Origin: Lapidilactobacillus mulanensis
GTDB taxonomy: Bacteria > Bacillota > Bacilli > Lactobacillales > Lactobacillaceae
Assembly (NCBI RefSeq): GCF_003946215.1
Contig: NZ_RHOW01000012.1
Location: forward strand, 1 to 58,246
Length of the DNA: 58,246 nt
Direction: 5' to 3'
A program made the position numbers and the translations under genes. This document shows positions 46,207 to 54,465 of the stretch, one piece after another; within the stretch, counting starts at the first letter, position 1; each line of letters starts with the position of its first letter. Below the pieces are notes generated by a model. That model saw only the letters and a list, made by a program, of their open reading frames with translations, was not told where the DNA came from and ran no database searches.

Positions 46207-48888
46207 TTATTTGTGGTGCTTTCTTTGTTTTTGACGCTTGTGTTGTTCTAGGGTGAACGTGGTCAGCATCAGTAATATAGTTGCTAGTGTGATCAGCCAG
46301 CCGGTGGTCCAGCCGACTGGACGGTAGGTTAGTTTGAATTGATGCTTTCCTCGGCTGAGTTTGGCGCCTAAGAATGTTTTAAGGACTTTTTTCAGTGGTT
46401 GCGATTTGCCATCCACCGTGAGCTGCCAACCTTGGTTGTAAGGGATCGTTGTCATCATGACTTGATCCTTTTTCAAGTTGACCGTGCCTGTGACCGTTGC
46501 ACCGCTCATTTGTTTGATTGTGGCGTTTCCCTTTTTCAAAGTTTGGAATTTTTGATTGACGGCACTCTGATCAAGTTGATAAAGACTCAGAGCTTGTAGC
46601 CAGACGCTCGGCTTTTTTAGATTGATCTGAATTTTGATGGTTTTACCAATGTCACGATGAGCGACATTTAACAAAATTGTGTCGCGGAAATTCTCATCGA
46701 TCGGAACTTTCTCGTTATTGACAGTAATATCGATCTGATCTGAGTCGACCGAACTGCCGAGGCTCAGGTAATAAGAATCGTTGGTGGTTGGTGTGAACGT
46801 GAACGAAATGGAAGCGGGTAAGTTTTGATCAGTCTTCGTGTACGTTGAGTCAGGGTTGAGCGCCGTACTTTTAGCATTGATCAATTTCGGCTGATCGAGG
46901 GTGACTGCACGAAATAGCGTTTGATAACTTTGACCGCTGACTAAATTGTTAACGATTTTTTCTTGATTCAGAATTGGCTGGCTCGTGGTGAGCTTTGTTT
47001 TCAAAATAGCTTGGTCGGCTGCAAAAACGAGGTTCAGTGCATTCTTGTTTTCACGAATAGAAATGGCGCCGTCTTGTTGAGTCAGGGAATAATTTTGGAC
47101 GTCTGGTCGCCAAGAAGTGATCGTTAAACCGGCATCGAGATCTGGTAATGCAGGCAACAAATCATCGTTGGTATCACGGTCTAACCAAGTTTTAAAGCCT
47201 AACAAGCTGTCGGTAACTTCGGTGCCATACTTATAAGTGACAAAATTATCGCCGGCAGCCTGGCCGATCTTATCGTAGAAATGACCAATGATCGGATTTT
47301 GCATCGAATTAAAATGCGCGCCGCCAGCATAGCCAAATTGCATTGGGTCATCATTCGTTCGGTTGAAAGTTTTCTCGACTCGTGTGCCGACCAAAGATTT
47401 CGCAGAGATTTTTTCGACCGTGTTCGTGACCAATCCAGTGTAGTTCCAATATTCCGATTGATTTGTGTAAGCAATTTGATCGAGTGACGCACGATAATTG
47501 GCGACGGAATCACTGACCATGACTACCAACATGATCGTCATTAGAACGCGACTTCGCTGTGGCGAATAATAAAAAATCAACAAGAAGAAACTAACGATGC
47601 CAAAAACGATACTGACGCTTGTGTTCGTCTTGGTCAAGAAGTCGTAATTATGTTCATTCAATAAAATATAAGCGCACCAAGCGATTAAGAGGCTGCCAAG
47701 CACGCCTAGCTGCCACAGCTTAAGATCAACATGCACGGCCAAAACATCACTAGCTAGCACGATCAGCCAAGCACTGAAGATAAAACTGAAACGAGAAGGA
47801 TACCAAACCGGAAATTGACCACCATGCCATAGTAGATCGAGTGGTTCAAGGAAGAATGAATAAATTAAGAAGATGGTGATCAAAGCGGCGGCTATTTTTT
47901 GTCGTGGAGAGATTTTCTTGGTGAGAAAGAAGAGAATTGCTAACAAAAGAATTAGGCTGCCTGTAAAAATATTGGCTTGGCCAGATGACATTTGATCGAA
48001 ACTGTAGCCACCACTAACGAGCTTAGGTAAAAGTTTGAGCGGATTATATTCCAGGTTCCAATGGATTTTGGCGGCGTTATAGGTTGCTTTTGTGGATTGT
48101 AGTTCGAAATATGTTGGAATCAATAGCCAGGCATTGATCAAGCCGGCGGCAATCGAACCGCGCGCAAAAGCAATAATGTTCACGCCGATTTTCTGACGGA
48201 AGGGTTGCTTGATGGCAAGCAGATATGCAAAATACAGCAGGCTGAAAACGCAGAGCATGTAGCCGATGTAGTAATTCGTGAAGAGACTGAATGCTAAGAC
48301 GACAAAATAAGGACGCCAGCGTTGTTTCTCGGCGAGTAATTCTAGCGCGTGAAGTAATAATGGCAATAAATAAACGCCGTCGAGCCACATAATGTTTAAT
48401 TGATACGCGGTATTGTAACCGCATAGCGCGTAGGCAACGGCCAATCCTAAGACGAGCGTGTTATCGAGGCGATTTTTGCGATGGGTGAGATAATAACTCA
48501 TGGTCAACCCACATAACCCTAACTTAATGATCGTGATCAACCACACGCCAGCAGGCAACCATTTGCCCGGTGTGAGCAACATGATCAAGTTGAAGGGACT
48601 TAACAGGTAATAGCTCCAAGTGCCCAGCATCGGCCCGCCAAGGCTACTGCTGAACGTGTAAAAGAACTGGTTCGGGTGTCCCAGCAATACCCGCCGATAA
48701 TAACTGTAGAAATCGATGTATTCCTGGCCGAGATCGGTCGTCAGTAGGGTGTTATTGCCAAATGGAAAAGTTTTTTGGATCATAAAATAAATCAATACAG
48801 TTGCAGCGGGAATTAACCAACTCAACAAATAAAGCAAGCGATGTTGGTCCAACCGTTTAATGAATTGGTGCCGTGAGTTTCTAGTCAT
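46207..48888 (-). CDS. yfhO: YfhO-family membrane protein (GT-C glycosyltransferase-like)
   Basis: Large polytopic membrane protein of 893 residues. About a dozen hydrophobic segments occupy the first 470 residues, starting LLYLLSWLIPAATVLIYFMI near 15-34 and including the loop TTDLGQEYIDFYSYYRR. An extracellular domain of about 390 residues follows, and a last TM (WLITLATILLMLTTF) sits before the basic C-terminus. YfhO proteins are GT-C fold enzymes that add sugars to teichoic acids or other surface polymers from undecaprenyl-linked donors. AGGAG lies 7 bases before the ATG. The adjacent array occupies its upstream region, and I found no clear promoter for it. Confidence 0.9.
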   Translation of the reverse strand: MTRNSRHQFIKRLDQHRLLYLLSWLIPAATVLIYFMIQKTFPFGNNTLLTTDLGQEYIDFYSYYRRVLLGHPNQFFYTFSSSLGGPMLGTWSYYLLSPFNLIMLLTPGKWLPAGVWLITIIKLGLCGLTMSYYLTHRKNRLDNTLVLGLAVAYALCGYNTAYQLNIMWLDGVYLLPLLLHALELLAEKQRWRPYFVVLAFSLFTNYYIGYMLCVFSLLYFAYLLAIKQPFRQKIGVNIIAFARGSIAAGLINAWLLIPTYFELQSTKATYNAAKIHWNLEYNPLKLLPKLVSGGYSFDQMSSGQANIFTGSLILLLAILFFLTKKISPRQKIAAALITIFLIYSFFLEPLDLLWHGGQFPVWYPSRFSFIFSAWLIVLASDVLAVHVDLKLWQLGVLGSLLIAWCAYILLNEHNYDFLTKTNTSVSIVFGIVSFFLLIFYYSPQRSRVLMTIMLVVMVSDSVANYRASLDQIAYTNQSEYWNYTGLVTNTVEKISAKSLVGTRVEKTFNRTNDDPMQFGYAGGAHFNSMQNPIIGHFYDKIGQAAGDNFVTYKYGTEVTDSLLGFKTWLDRDTNDDLLPALPDLDAGLTITSWRPDVQNYSLTQQDGAISIRENKNALNLVFAADQAILKTKLTTSQPILNQEKIVNNLVSGQSYQTLFRAVTLDQPKLINAKSTALNPDSTYTKTDQNLPASISFTFTPTTNDSYYLSLGSSVDSDQIDITVNNEKVPIDENFRDTILLNVAHRDIGKTIKIQINLKKPSVWLQALSLYQLDQSAVNQKFQTLKKGNATIKQMSGATVTGTVNLKKDQVMMTTIPYNQGWQLTVDGKSQPLKKVLKTFLGAKLSRGKHQFKLTYRPVGWTTGWLITLATILLMLTTFTLEQHKRQKQRKHHK

Positions 48889-48893
48889 TGTGA

Positions 48894-49379
48894 ACTCCTA
48901 GTTGATTTGTGTTCGATCTGACTGTCTGCTATAGCTAAGTTATCAAAACTGAATTCAAAAAACGAATTAAGTTTTTGATAGACTTAGCTTACGCAGCCAA
49001 CCCGTCAGATCTCACAACATGATTTGTGTTCTGCGGCACTGAAATTAAGTGTCTAAGCACCAATAACTTGAATCCAAGAGCAGGATTTAAGTTATTGGCG
49101 GCTTAGTCATTAATTTCACCCGTGCCACCTCACAACATGATTTGTGTTCGATCTGACTGTCTGCTATAGCTAAGTTATCAAAACTGAATTCAAAAAACGA
49201 ATTAAGTTTTTGATAGACTTAGTTTACGCAGCCAACCCGTCAGATCTCACAACATGATTTGTGTTCGTAGCCATTGAAATTTCCGCTTAACTGACGCATG
49301 ATGAAATTCAAAAAGCAGAATTTTATCATGCGTCGCGTTAATGCTCAATTTCAACCAGGGCTACTCACAACATGATTTG
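48894..49379. repeat. Tandem array of four long hairpins with a 21-bp linker
   Basis: Linkers reading CTCACAACATGATTTGTGTTC lie at 49011-49031, 49129-49149 and 49246-49266. A degraded first copy is at about 48894-48914 and a 3'-truncated last one at 49364-49379, so the period is 117-118 bases. Hairpins lie between them: unit 1 (48915-49011), unit 2 (49035-49126), unit 3 (49150-49246, nearly identical to unit 1) and unit 4 (49267-49364). Outer arms are GATCTGAC/GTCAGATC, GGCAC/GTGCC and GTAGCC/GGCTAC. Inner upper stems of 9-10 pairs differ in sequence between units but not in shape. No reading frame of interest was seen. It lies between divergent yfhO and pbp2B. Confidence 0.93.
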
Positions 49380-49409
49380 ATAAAATTTCGTGAAGTCTTC
49401 TGGCTTTCT

Positions 49410-49438
49410 TTGTCAGCGTCGGCTTTTTTTGTTAGAAT
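49410..49438 (+). promoter_or_regulatory. Predicted promoter of pbp2B
   Basis: TTGTCA (49410-49415), 17 bases, TAGAAT (49433-49438), 34 bases before the start codon and about 30 bases after the array ends. Confidence 0.65.
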
Positions 49439-49472
49439 TGGGACAGCTATTCGAAAGGGGAACGCTCATAAT

Positions 49473-51575
49473 ATGATGCGTCGTCGCAATAAAACTAAAT
49501 CGAAGAAATCACACTTAAGATTTCGTCTCAATCTGCTATTTTTTATCGCCTTTCTCTTATTGGCTATTTTAGTCGCTCAGCTTGGCTATTTGCAAATTGT
49601 TTACGGTGATCGATTTGAAACGGAAATCGAGAGCACGGACAAGACGGTCGTCAGTGGTAACGTGCCGCGTGGTATGATTTATGATTCGCAAGGACGCACG
49701 CTAGTTGGCAATCAAGCCGAAAATGCGATCACCTATACTAAAAGTATCAGTATAAAGAGTGGTGAAATGCTAGTCACCGCCCAAAAATTAACGAAATATT
49801 TAACTGTTCCTGACGATAAATTGCAGAAACAGGATATTGCGGATTACTATTTGGCGAATACGGATCATTATAAGGCGGTTTTGAAAAAGCTGCCGCGTTC
49901 ACAACGATATTCTGCCAGCGGTGATAACTTAGCGGAAAGCAAGTTGTATCATAACGCCAGTCAATATGTCATTAAAAAAATGAAACTTAAATTAACGGCC
50001 GATCAAAAACAAGTGGCCTTAATTTACAGTAAAATGTCTGCCGCTTTCCAATTATCAACTGTCTATATTAAAGATGATAAGGTGACCCAGACTGAAATTG
50101 CCGAGATCGGCGAACATTTATCTGAATTACCTGGTATCGGCGTGGGAACAAACTGGACGCGTGATTATCCCAATGGCAATTCGATCAGTAGTATTTTGGG
50201 TACGGTCACGACTGAGAAGCAAGGGCTGCCCGCCGACACTTTAAACGAAATGTTAGCGACTGGTTATTCACGAAACGATCGAGTAGGTAATAGTTATCTC
50301 GAAAAAGAATACGAATCGATTTTGCGTGGGACTAAATCGCAAAAGCAAGTGACGGTTAATAATAATAACCAAGTTCTAAATGAGGTGACGGAATATGCCG
50401 GCACCAAGGGTAGTAATTTAAATCTAACGATCGATTCTGCCTATCAGACTAAAGTTGAACAAGCGTTAAACAGCAATTATACGGCTGCCAAAAAAGCGGG
50501 GGCAACTGGTTATTCAGACGGTGCCTACGCGGTGGCTATGAATCCAAAAACGGGTGCAATTTTGGCGATGGCTGGTCTGCAAAATAACACGAAGACCGGT
50601 AAGACGACCGATGATGCCTTAGGGGTGATCAATCGGACGTTCGTCATGGGATCCATTGTCAAGCCAGCGATGGTGCTCGGGGCGATGATGGATGGTGTGA
50701 TCACGCCAAATAGTAATACTTTGCCCGATGATGCGATTTATTTACCAAGTACGCCGATCAAGAAGTCGTGGTATCCAGCGGGGACTTTCAGCACAATGAC
50801 GGCCAAACGCGCGCTGGAAATTTCATCTAACACTTACATGATGCACTTGGCCTTGTTGGAAGGGAATGCGAAATATACGCCGAAGTCTTATATCAAGATG
50901 GATAGCGACATTTTCTCGAAGATGCGTGGCTACTTCGAACAATTCGGTCTCGGTTATAAAACCGGCGTCGATTTGCCTGGTGAAGTCGATGGGTTCCTGG
51001 GCTCAACGACCAATGAATATAATCAAGTTAAATATGGTAGTGCCTTAGATTTAAGCTTTGGTAACTACGATGCGTACACTTTGATGCAAGTTGCTCAATA
51101 TGTATCCACGGTTGCAAATGGTGGCTACCGAATGGAACCTTATCTGGTCAATTCAATTCAAAAGACCACGACATCTGGTCAAAAGGGTGCAGTGATTTAT
51201 CAACATGATCCCGTGGTTTTAAATCAGGTTGCTTTTACAAGTGCTCAATTAGCCGTCGTCAAAGAGGGGATGAACGCCGTCGTCAACGGGACCGATTCCT
51301 ATGGGACGGGTCATACGTTGGCCGGGTTGAATCCTAAGGTTGCTGGTAAAACCGGTACCGCACAGTCGTTTTACTATGATCAAGACAATCCGACGAATCC
51401 GGATCCGCCAGAAACAATTACCCACTCCTTCGTCGGTTATGCGCCGGTTGATAATCCGAAAATTGCTATCGCCGTTGTATTCCCTAACTTCACAACTTCG
51501 AGTGCGTCTAGCTACTTGATGAACACGGCGAAACAAATGTTTACAGATTACTTTAAGATCAACGGCAATAATTGA
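49473..51575 (+). CDS. pbpB: Class B penicillin-binding protein (PBP2B type)
   Basis: Peptidoglycan transpeptidase, 700 residues. A basic cytoplasmic tail (MMRRRNKTKSKKSH) precedes one TM segment (about 18-40). The dimerisation/pedestal domain starts VSGNVPRGMIYDSQGR, and the transpeptidase domain has the SxxK motif GSIVKPAM, SxN in EISSNTYM and KTG in AGKTGTAQS. No PASTA domain is visible. The likely role is septal or peripheral cross-linking, as for PBP2B. The ATG at 49473 is chosen, with AAAGGGG upstream at a longish 12 bases; the open frame before it runs through the hairpin array and promoter and is not credible. Confidence 0.93.
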   Translation: MMRRRNKTKSKKSHLRFRLNLLFFIAFLLLAILVAQLGYLQIVYGDRFETEIESTDKTVVSGNVPRGMIYDSQGRTLVGNQAENAITYTKSISIKSGEMLVTAQKLTKYLTVPDDKLQKQDIADYYLANTDHYKAVLKKLPRSQRYSASGDNLAESKLYHNASQYVIKKMKLKLTADQKQVALIYSKMSAAFQLSTVYIKDDKVTQTEIAEIGEHLSELPGIGVGTNWTRDYPNGNSISSILGTVTTEKQGLPADTLNEMLATGYSRNDRVGNSYLEKEYESILRGTKSQKQVTVNNNNQVLNEVTEYAGTKGSNLNLTIDSAYQTKVEQALNSNYTAAKKAGATGYSDGAYAVAMNPKTGAILAMAGLQNNTKTGKTTDDALGVINRTFVMGSIVKPAMVLGAMMDGVITPNSNTLPDDAIYLPSTPIKKSWYPAGTFSTMTAKRALEISSNTYMMHLALLEGNAKYTPKSYIKMDSDIFSKMRGYFEQFGLGYKTGVDLPGEVDGFLGSTTNEYNQVKYGSALDLSFGNYDAYTLMQVAQYVSTVANGGYRMEPYLVNSIQKTTTSGQKGAVIYQHDPVVLNQVAFTSAQLAVVKEGMNAVVNGTDSYGTGHTLAGLNPKVAGKTGTAQSFYYDQDNPTNPDPPETITHSFVGYAPVDNPKIAIAVVFPNFTTSSASSYLMNTAKQMFTDYFKINGNN

Positions 51576-51751
51576 TCGAATCAATTTTGAAGGCTTCGAA
51601 AGAACGGCTTTATGGAAAAATAAATCCGTTGAAAAAAATTAGCTCATTCCCACAAATTTACGACAAAAATTAATGGTATTCTAGATAATTTTCTGCTATA
51701 CTTGTTAAAGTCGTGAAAACCACGGAGTTCAGTAGAATGGAGGGTCACACA

Positions 51752-51901
51752 ATGAGAGTTCATATTACTATGGAATGTACAGAATGTCATGAACGGACTT
51801 ACTTATCAAATAAGAATAAGCGTAACAATCCTGATCGCTTAGAATTAAAAAAGTATTGCCCTCGTGAACATAAAGTAACTTTGCATCGCGAAACTAAATA
51901 A
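51752..51901 (+). CDS. rpmG: 50S ribosomal protein L33
   Basis: bL33 of 49 residues, starting [15 protein letters not shown] and ending [14 protein letters not shown] lies 8 bases upstream. Zinc-type L33 has two CxxC pairs; here the first (CTEC) is kept but the second reads CPREH, so only three Cys remain, with a His that might serve as the fourth ligand. Zinc binding is therefore uncertain. A strong hairpin follows. Confidence 0.95.
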   Translation: MRVHITMECTECHERTYLSNKNKRNNPDRLELKKYCPREHKVTLHRETK

Positions 51902-51935
51902 CTAAGATAAATCGCGGGTCATTAAGGCTCCAGAG

Positions 51936-51976
51936 TGGCCGATTCACATTAATGTGAATCGGCCATTCTTTCTTTA
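51936..51976 (+). terminator. rpmG terminator
   Basis: A 30-base perfect palindrome (51936-51965, TGGCCGATTCACATT and its complement), followed by TTCTTTCTTT. The T-tail is interrupted, so partial read-through into fthC is possible. Confidence 0.75.
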
Positions 51977-51990
51977 TCAGATTGGAAATT

Positions 51991-52545
51991 ATGATCAATA
52001 AAAAAGAATTGCGACAACAACAAATTGAGAACTTGCAGCAACTAGATCGAGCAACACGGAAAAAATATGAACATGATCTTTATGAGCAATTGTTTGCAGA
52101 TCCATCTTTTCAAGCCGCCGATTCAATTGGGATCACGTATAGTAGCAATTTTGAAATCAACACGTTGCCGATCATTAAACAGGCTTGGCAACTAGATAAG
52201 GAAATTTATTTACCGCGGACAATTGCGGATGGTCATCAGATGAATTTCATTCGTTATGATAAGCATGACAAACTTGAGCGTTCTAAATTCGGCGTGCTCG
52301 AACCACTGGATGCTCCTCAAAAAGTTGAGAATTATTTGGACCTGATCATCGTGCCGGGCTTGGCCTATACAGATTTTCCACATTGGCGGATTGGTTTTGG
52401 TGGTGGGTATTATGATCGTTTCTTGGCAAAATATCCGGCCACAACTATTTCATTGGCGTTTCCGTCGATGTATTTTGAAACACTCGACTGGGAAACTTTC
52501 TCATATGATCGTTTGATCGATCGTGTCTTGTTACCGAAAGGATAG
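51991..52545 (+). CDS. fthC: 5-formyltetrahydrofolate cyclo-ligase
   Basis: ATP-dependent conversion of 5-formyl-THF to 5,10-methenyl-THF in one-carbon metabolism. It is 184 residues. Family signs are the N-terminal KKELRQQQIENLQQL, the phosphate/folate-binding DLIIVPGLAYTD and the signature GFGGGYYDRFLAKY near 135-148. The ATG at 51991 is preferred over an in-frame TTG three codons upstream. It matches Bacillus yqgN in position before the rhomboid gene. Confidence 0.94.
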   Translation: MINKKELRQQQIENLQQLDRATRKKYEHDLYEQLFADPSFQAADSIGITYSSNFEINTLPIIKQAWQLDKEIYLPRTIADGHQMNFIRYDKHDKLERSKFGVLEPLDAPQKVENYLDLIIVPGLAYTDFPHWRIGFGGGYYDRFLAKYPATTISLAFPSMYFETLDWETFSYDRLIDRVLLPKG

Positions 52546-52553
52546 GTGATCGC

Positions 52554-53234
52554 GTGAATTCTAATTTCGTTAGGCGTTGGCGTCAACAAAATTGGGTCAT
52601 GTTACTGATTTTGGTCGTGCAACTATTGGTCTTTGCTGGTGAGACTTTTTCTGGTGGTAGCGAATCTGGACTGGTTCTTGTCAATTGGGGTGCTAAGTAT
52701 GACCCGCTGATCAGAATAGGCGAATGGTGGCGTTTGATCACACCGGTTTTCGTTCATATTGGCTTCATGCATATTTTAGTCAATTCATTTACGCTATATT
52801 ATATCGGTGGCGCCGTTGAGGAAATGATCGGCCATTGGCGTTTCTTCTTGGTTTATTTCCTCAGCGCACTCAGTGGTAATTTAATGAGTTTTGCATTTGG
52901 TGGCGGTGCTTTATCCGCCGGTGCCAGCACGGCATTGTTTGGTTTATTTGGTGTTTATATTGCCTTAGGCGTCGTTTTTGACGACAGCATGTATTATCGT
53001 CAAACTGGGCGTCAATTTTTAATGCTGGCGGCTTTTAACCTGGTTTTTGATTTGTTTGCACAAGGTATTGATATTTGGGGACATATCGGTGGCTTACTCG
53101 GTGGATTCCTGTTGATCATTGTGTTCGCTTTACCCGGTCAAAAGTTGCGCAAAGGCGTGTATTGGCAAATTGGCGCTTCCGTGTTATTTTTAGCAATTTG
53201 TGCTTTCTTATATTGGTTAGGAATGGTACGCTAA
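52554..53234 (+). CDS. Rhomboid intramembrane serine protease
   Basis: Six-TM protease of 226 residues. The catalytic Ser is in AGASTALFGLFG (about residue 125) and His in IWGHIGGLLGGF (about 177). The HxxxN region VHIGFMHILVNSF precedes. It corresponds to YqgP/GluP but lacks the long N-terminal and C-terminal TPR parts of the Bacillus protein, as is usual in lactobacilli. The start is GTG. It lies between fthC and yqgQ. Confidence 0.94.
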   Translation: MNSNFVRRWRQQNWVMLLILVVQLLVFAGETFSGGSESGLVLVNWGAKYDPLIRIGEWWRLITPVFVHIGFMHILVNSFTLYYIGGAVEEMIGHWRFFLVYFLSALSGNLMSFAFGGGALSAGASTALFGLFGVYIALGVVFDDSMYYRQTGRQFLMLAAFNLVFDLFAQGIDIWGHIGGLLGGFLLIIVFALPGQKLRKGVYWQIGASVLFLAICAFLYWLGMVR

Positions 53235-53236
53235 TA

Positions 53237-53479
53237 ATGGTTAATTCTGAACCACAATTTAGACATTATTATGATGTTGAACAATTATTAAAACGTTTTG
53301 GGATCTATGTTTATATGGGCAAGCGTTTATGGGATATCGAGATGACTGGCGTCGAGCTGCAGAAGCTGCACGATTCTGGATTGATCACAGATACCATTTA
53401 CGCCCATGCAAAAATCGTGTTGCGTCATGAACACGAATTAGAAATAAAACGTTCTAACAAGTCCAAGGAGGATCAATAG
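53237..53479 (+). CDS. yqgQ: YqgQ family protein (DUF910)
   Basis: Small helical protein of 80 residues. It carries the family block YYDVEQLLKRFGIYVYMGKRLWDIEMT and a charged tail. Function is unknown; it is almost always found between a rhomboid gene and glcK, as here. It starts 2 bases after the rhomboid stop. Confidence 0.9.
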   Translation: MVNSEPQFRHYYDVEQLLKRFGIYVYMGKRLWDIEMTGVELQKLHDSGLITDTIYAHAKIVLRHEHELEIKRSNKSKEDQ

Positions 53480-53485
53480 CGCAGT

Positions 53486-54457
53486 ATGGAAGAACAAAAA
53501 ATTATTGGGATCGATCTTGGTGGTACCTCGATCAAGTTTGCAATTTTGACCAAAGACGGTGATATTCAACAACGTTGGAGTCAAGAGACAGATATTTTGG
53601 ATGATGGGAGTCATATCATTCCGGATATTATTGAATCCATCAATCATCATTTGGACATTTATGCGATGACACCGGACCAATTCTCTGGTATCGGGATGGG
53701 TTCACCAGGTAGTGTTGATCGTGATAATGGAACTGTCATCGGTGCCTTCAACTTGAACTGGAAAGAATTAGTATTCCCTAAACGCGATATCGAAGCTGGC
53801 ACGCACATTCCTTTCTATATCGATAATGACGCCAACGTTGCTGCATTAGGCGAACGCTGGAAGGGTGCTGGTGATAACCAACCAGACGTAACTTTTGTCA
53901 CCTTAGGAACTGGTATTGGCGGCGGTATTATTGCCAACAATCACCTGTTACATGGTGTTTCAGGTTCTGCCGGTGAAATTGGTCATGTGACTGTTGATCC
54001 TAAAGGTTATCTTTGTACTTGTGGCAAGCATGGTTGCTTAGAAACAGTTGCTTCTGCAACGGGTGTCGTTCGCGTTGCTCGTGATATGGCCGAAGAATAT
54101 GCCGGGACTGCCAAGTTGAAAGAACAATTAGATGCTGGCGAGGATATTTCTTCTAAGATCGTGTTTGATCTAGCTAAAGAAGGCGATCCTTTGGCAACTG
54201 CCGTCGTTGATCGGGTCAGCTATTATCTTGGGTTTGCTTTAGCAAACGTTGGGAATACGTTGAATCCTGCTTTTATCGTCATCGGTGGTGGCGTCAGTGC
54301 TGCTGGTGAATTCTTATTAGAAAAAGTTCGTGCGACTTTCGCACAGAACACTTTTCCTAATGTTCGCGAGAACACTAAGATCCGCTTAGCAACGTTGGGC
54401 AACGAAGCCGGCGTGATCGGTGCGGCGTCGTTAGTATTAGAAAATAACAAAAATTAA
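53486..54457 (+). CDS. glcK: Glucokinase (ROK family)
   Basis: Phosphorylates glucose to glucose 6-phosphate. It is 323 residues. The N-terminal phosphate motif is GIDLGGTSIKFAI. Sugar-binding residues are in FYIDNDANVAALGE, and the ROK zinc motif is CTCGKHGCLETVAS, after HxxxD-like GEIGHVTVD. The last GGAGG is 14 bases before the ATG, an unusually long spacing, so translation may depend on coupling with yqgQ. Confidence 0.96.
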   Translation: MEEQKIIGIDLGGTSIKFAILTKDGDIQQRWSQETDILDDGSHIIPDIIESINHHLDIYAMTPDQFSGIGMGSPGSVDRDNGTVIGAFNLNWKELVFPKRDIEAGTHIPFYIDNDANVAALGERWKGAGDNQPDVTFVTLGTGIGGGIIANNHLLHGVSGSAGEIGHVTVDPKGYLCTCGKHGCLETVASATGVVRVARDMAEEYAGTAKLKEQLDAGEDISSKIVFDLAKEGDPLATAVVDRVSYYLGFALANVGNTLNPAFIVIGGGVSAAGEFLLEKVRATFAQNTFPNVRENTKIRLATLGNEAGVIGAASLVLENNKN

Positions 54458-54465
54458 GGATGTTA

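Noticed and set aside
48894-49379. CRISPR array
   Set aside because: Repeats are short (21 bp), spacers about 97 bp, each spacer is itself a palindrome, two spacers are the same, and no cas gene is in the window.
48894-49379. Integron attC sites
   Set aside because: The hairpins have extra-helical bases and fold conservation reminiscent of attC, but no integrase, no cassette genes and no GTTRRRY/RYYYAAC core boxes were found.
49341-49472. N-terminal 44-codon extension of the penicillin-binding protein
   Set aside because: It runs through the last hairpin and the promoter, and the standard cytoplasmic tail plus TM starts at 49473.
53075-53236. Extended YqgQ reading frame overlapping the rhomboid gene
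   Set aside because: It overlaps in another frame; the YqgQ family starts at 53237.
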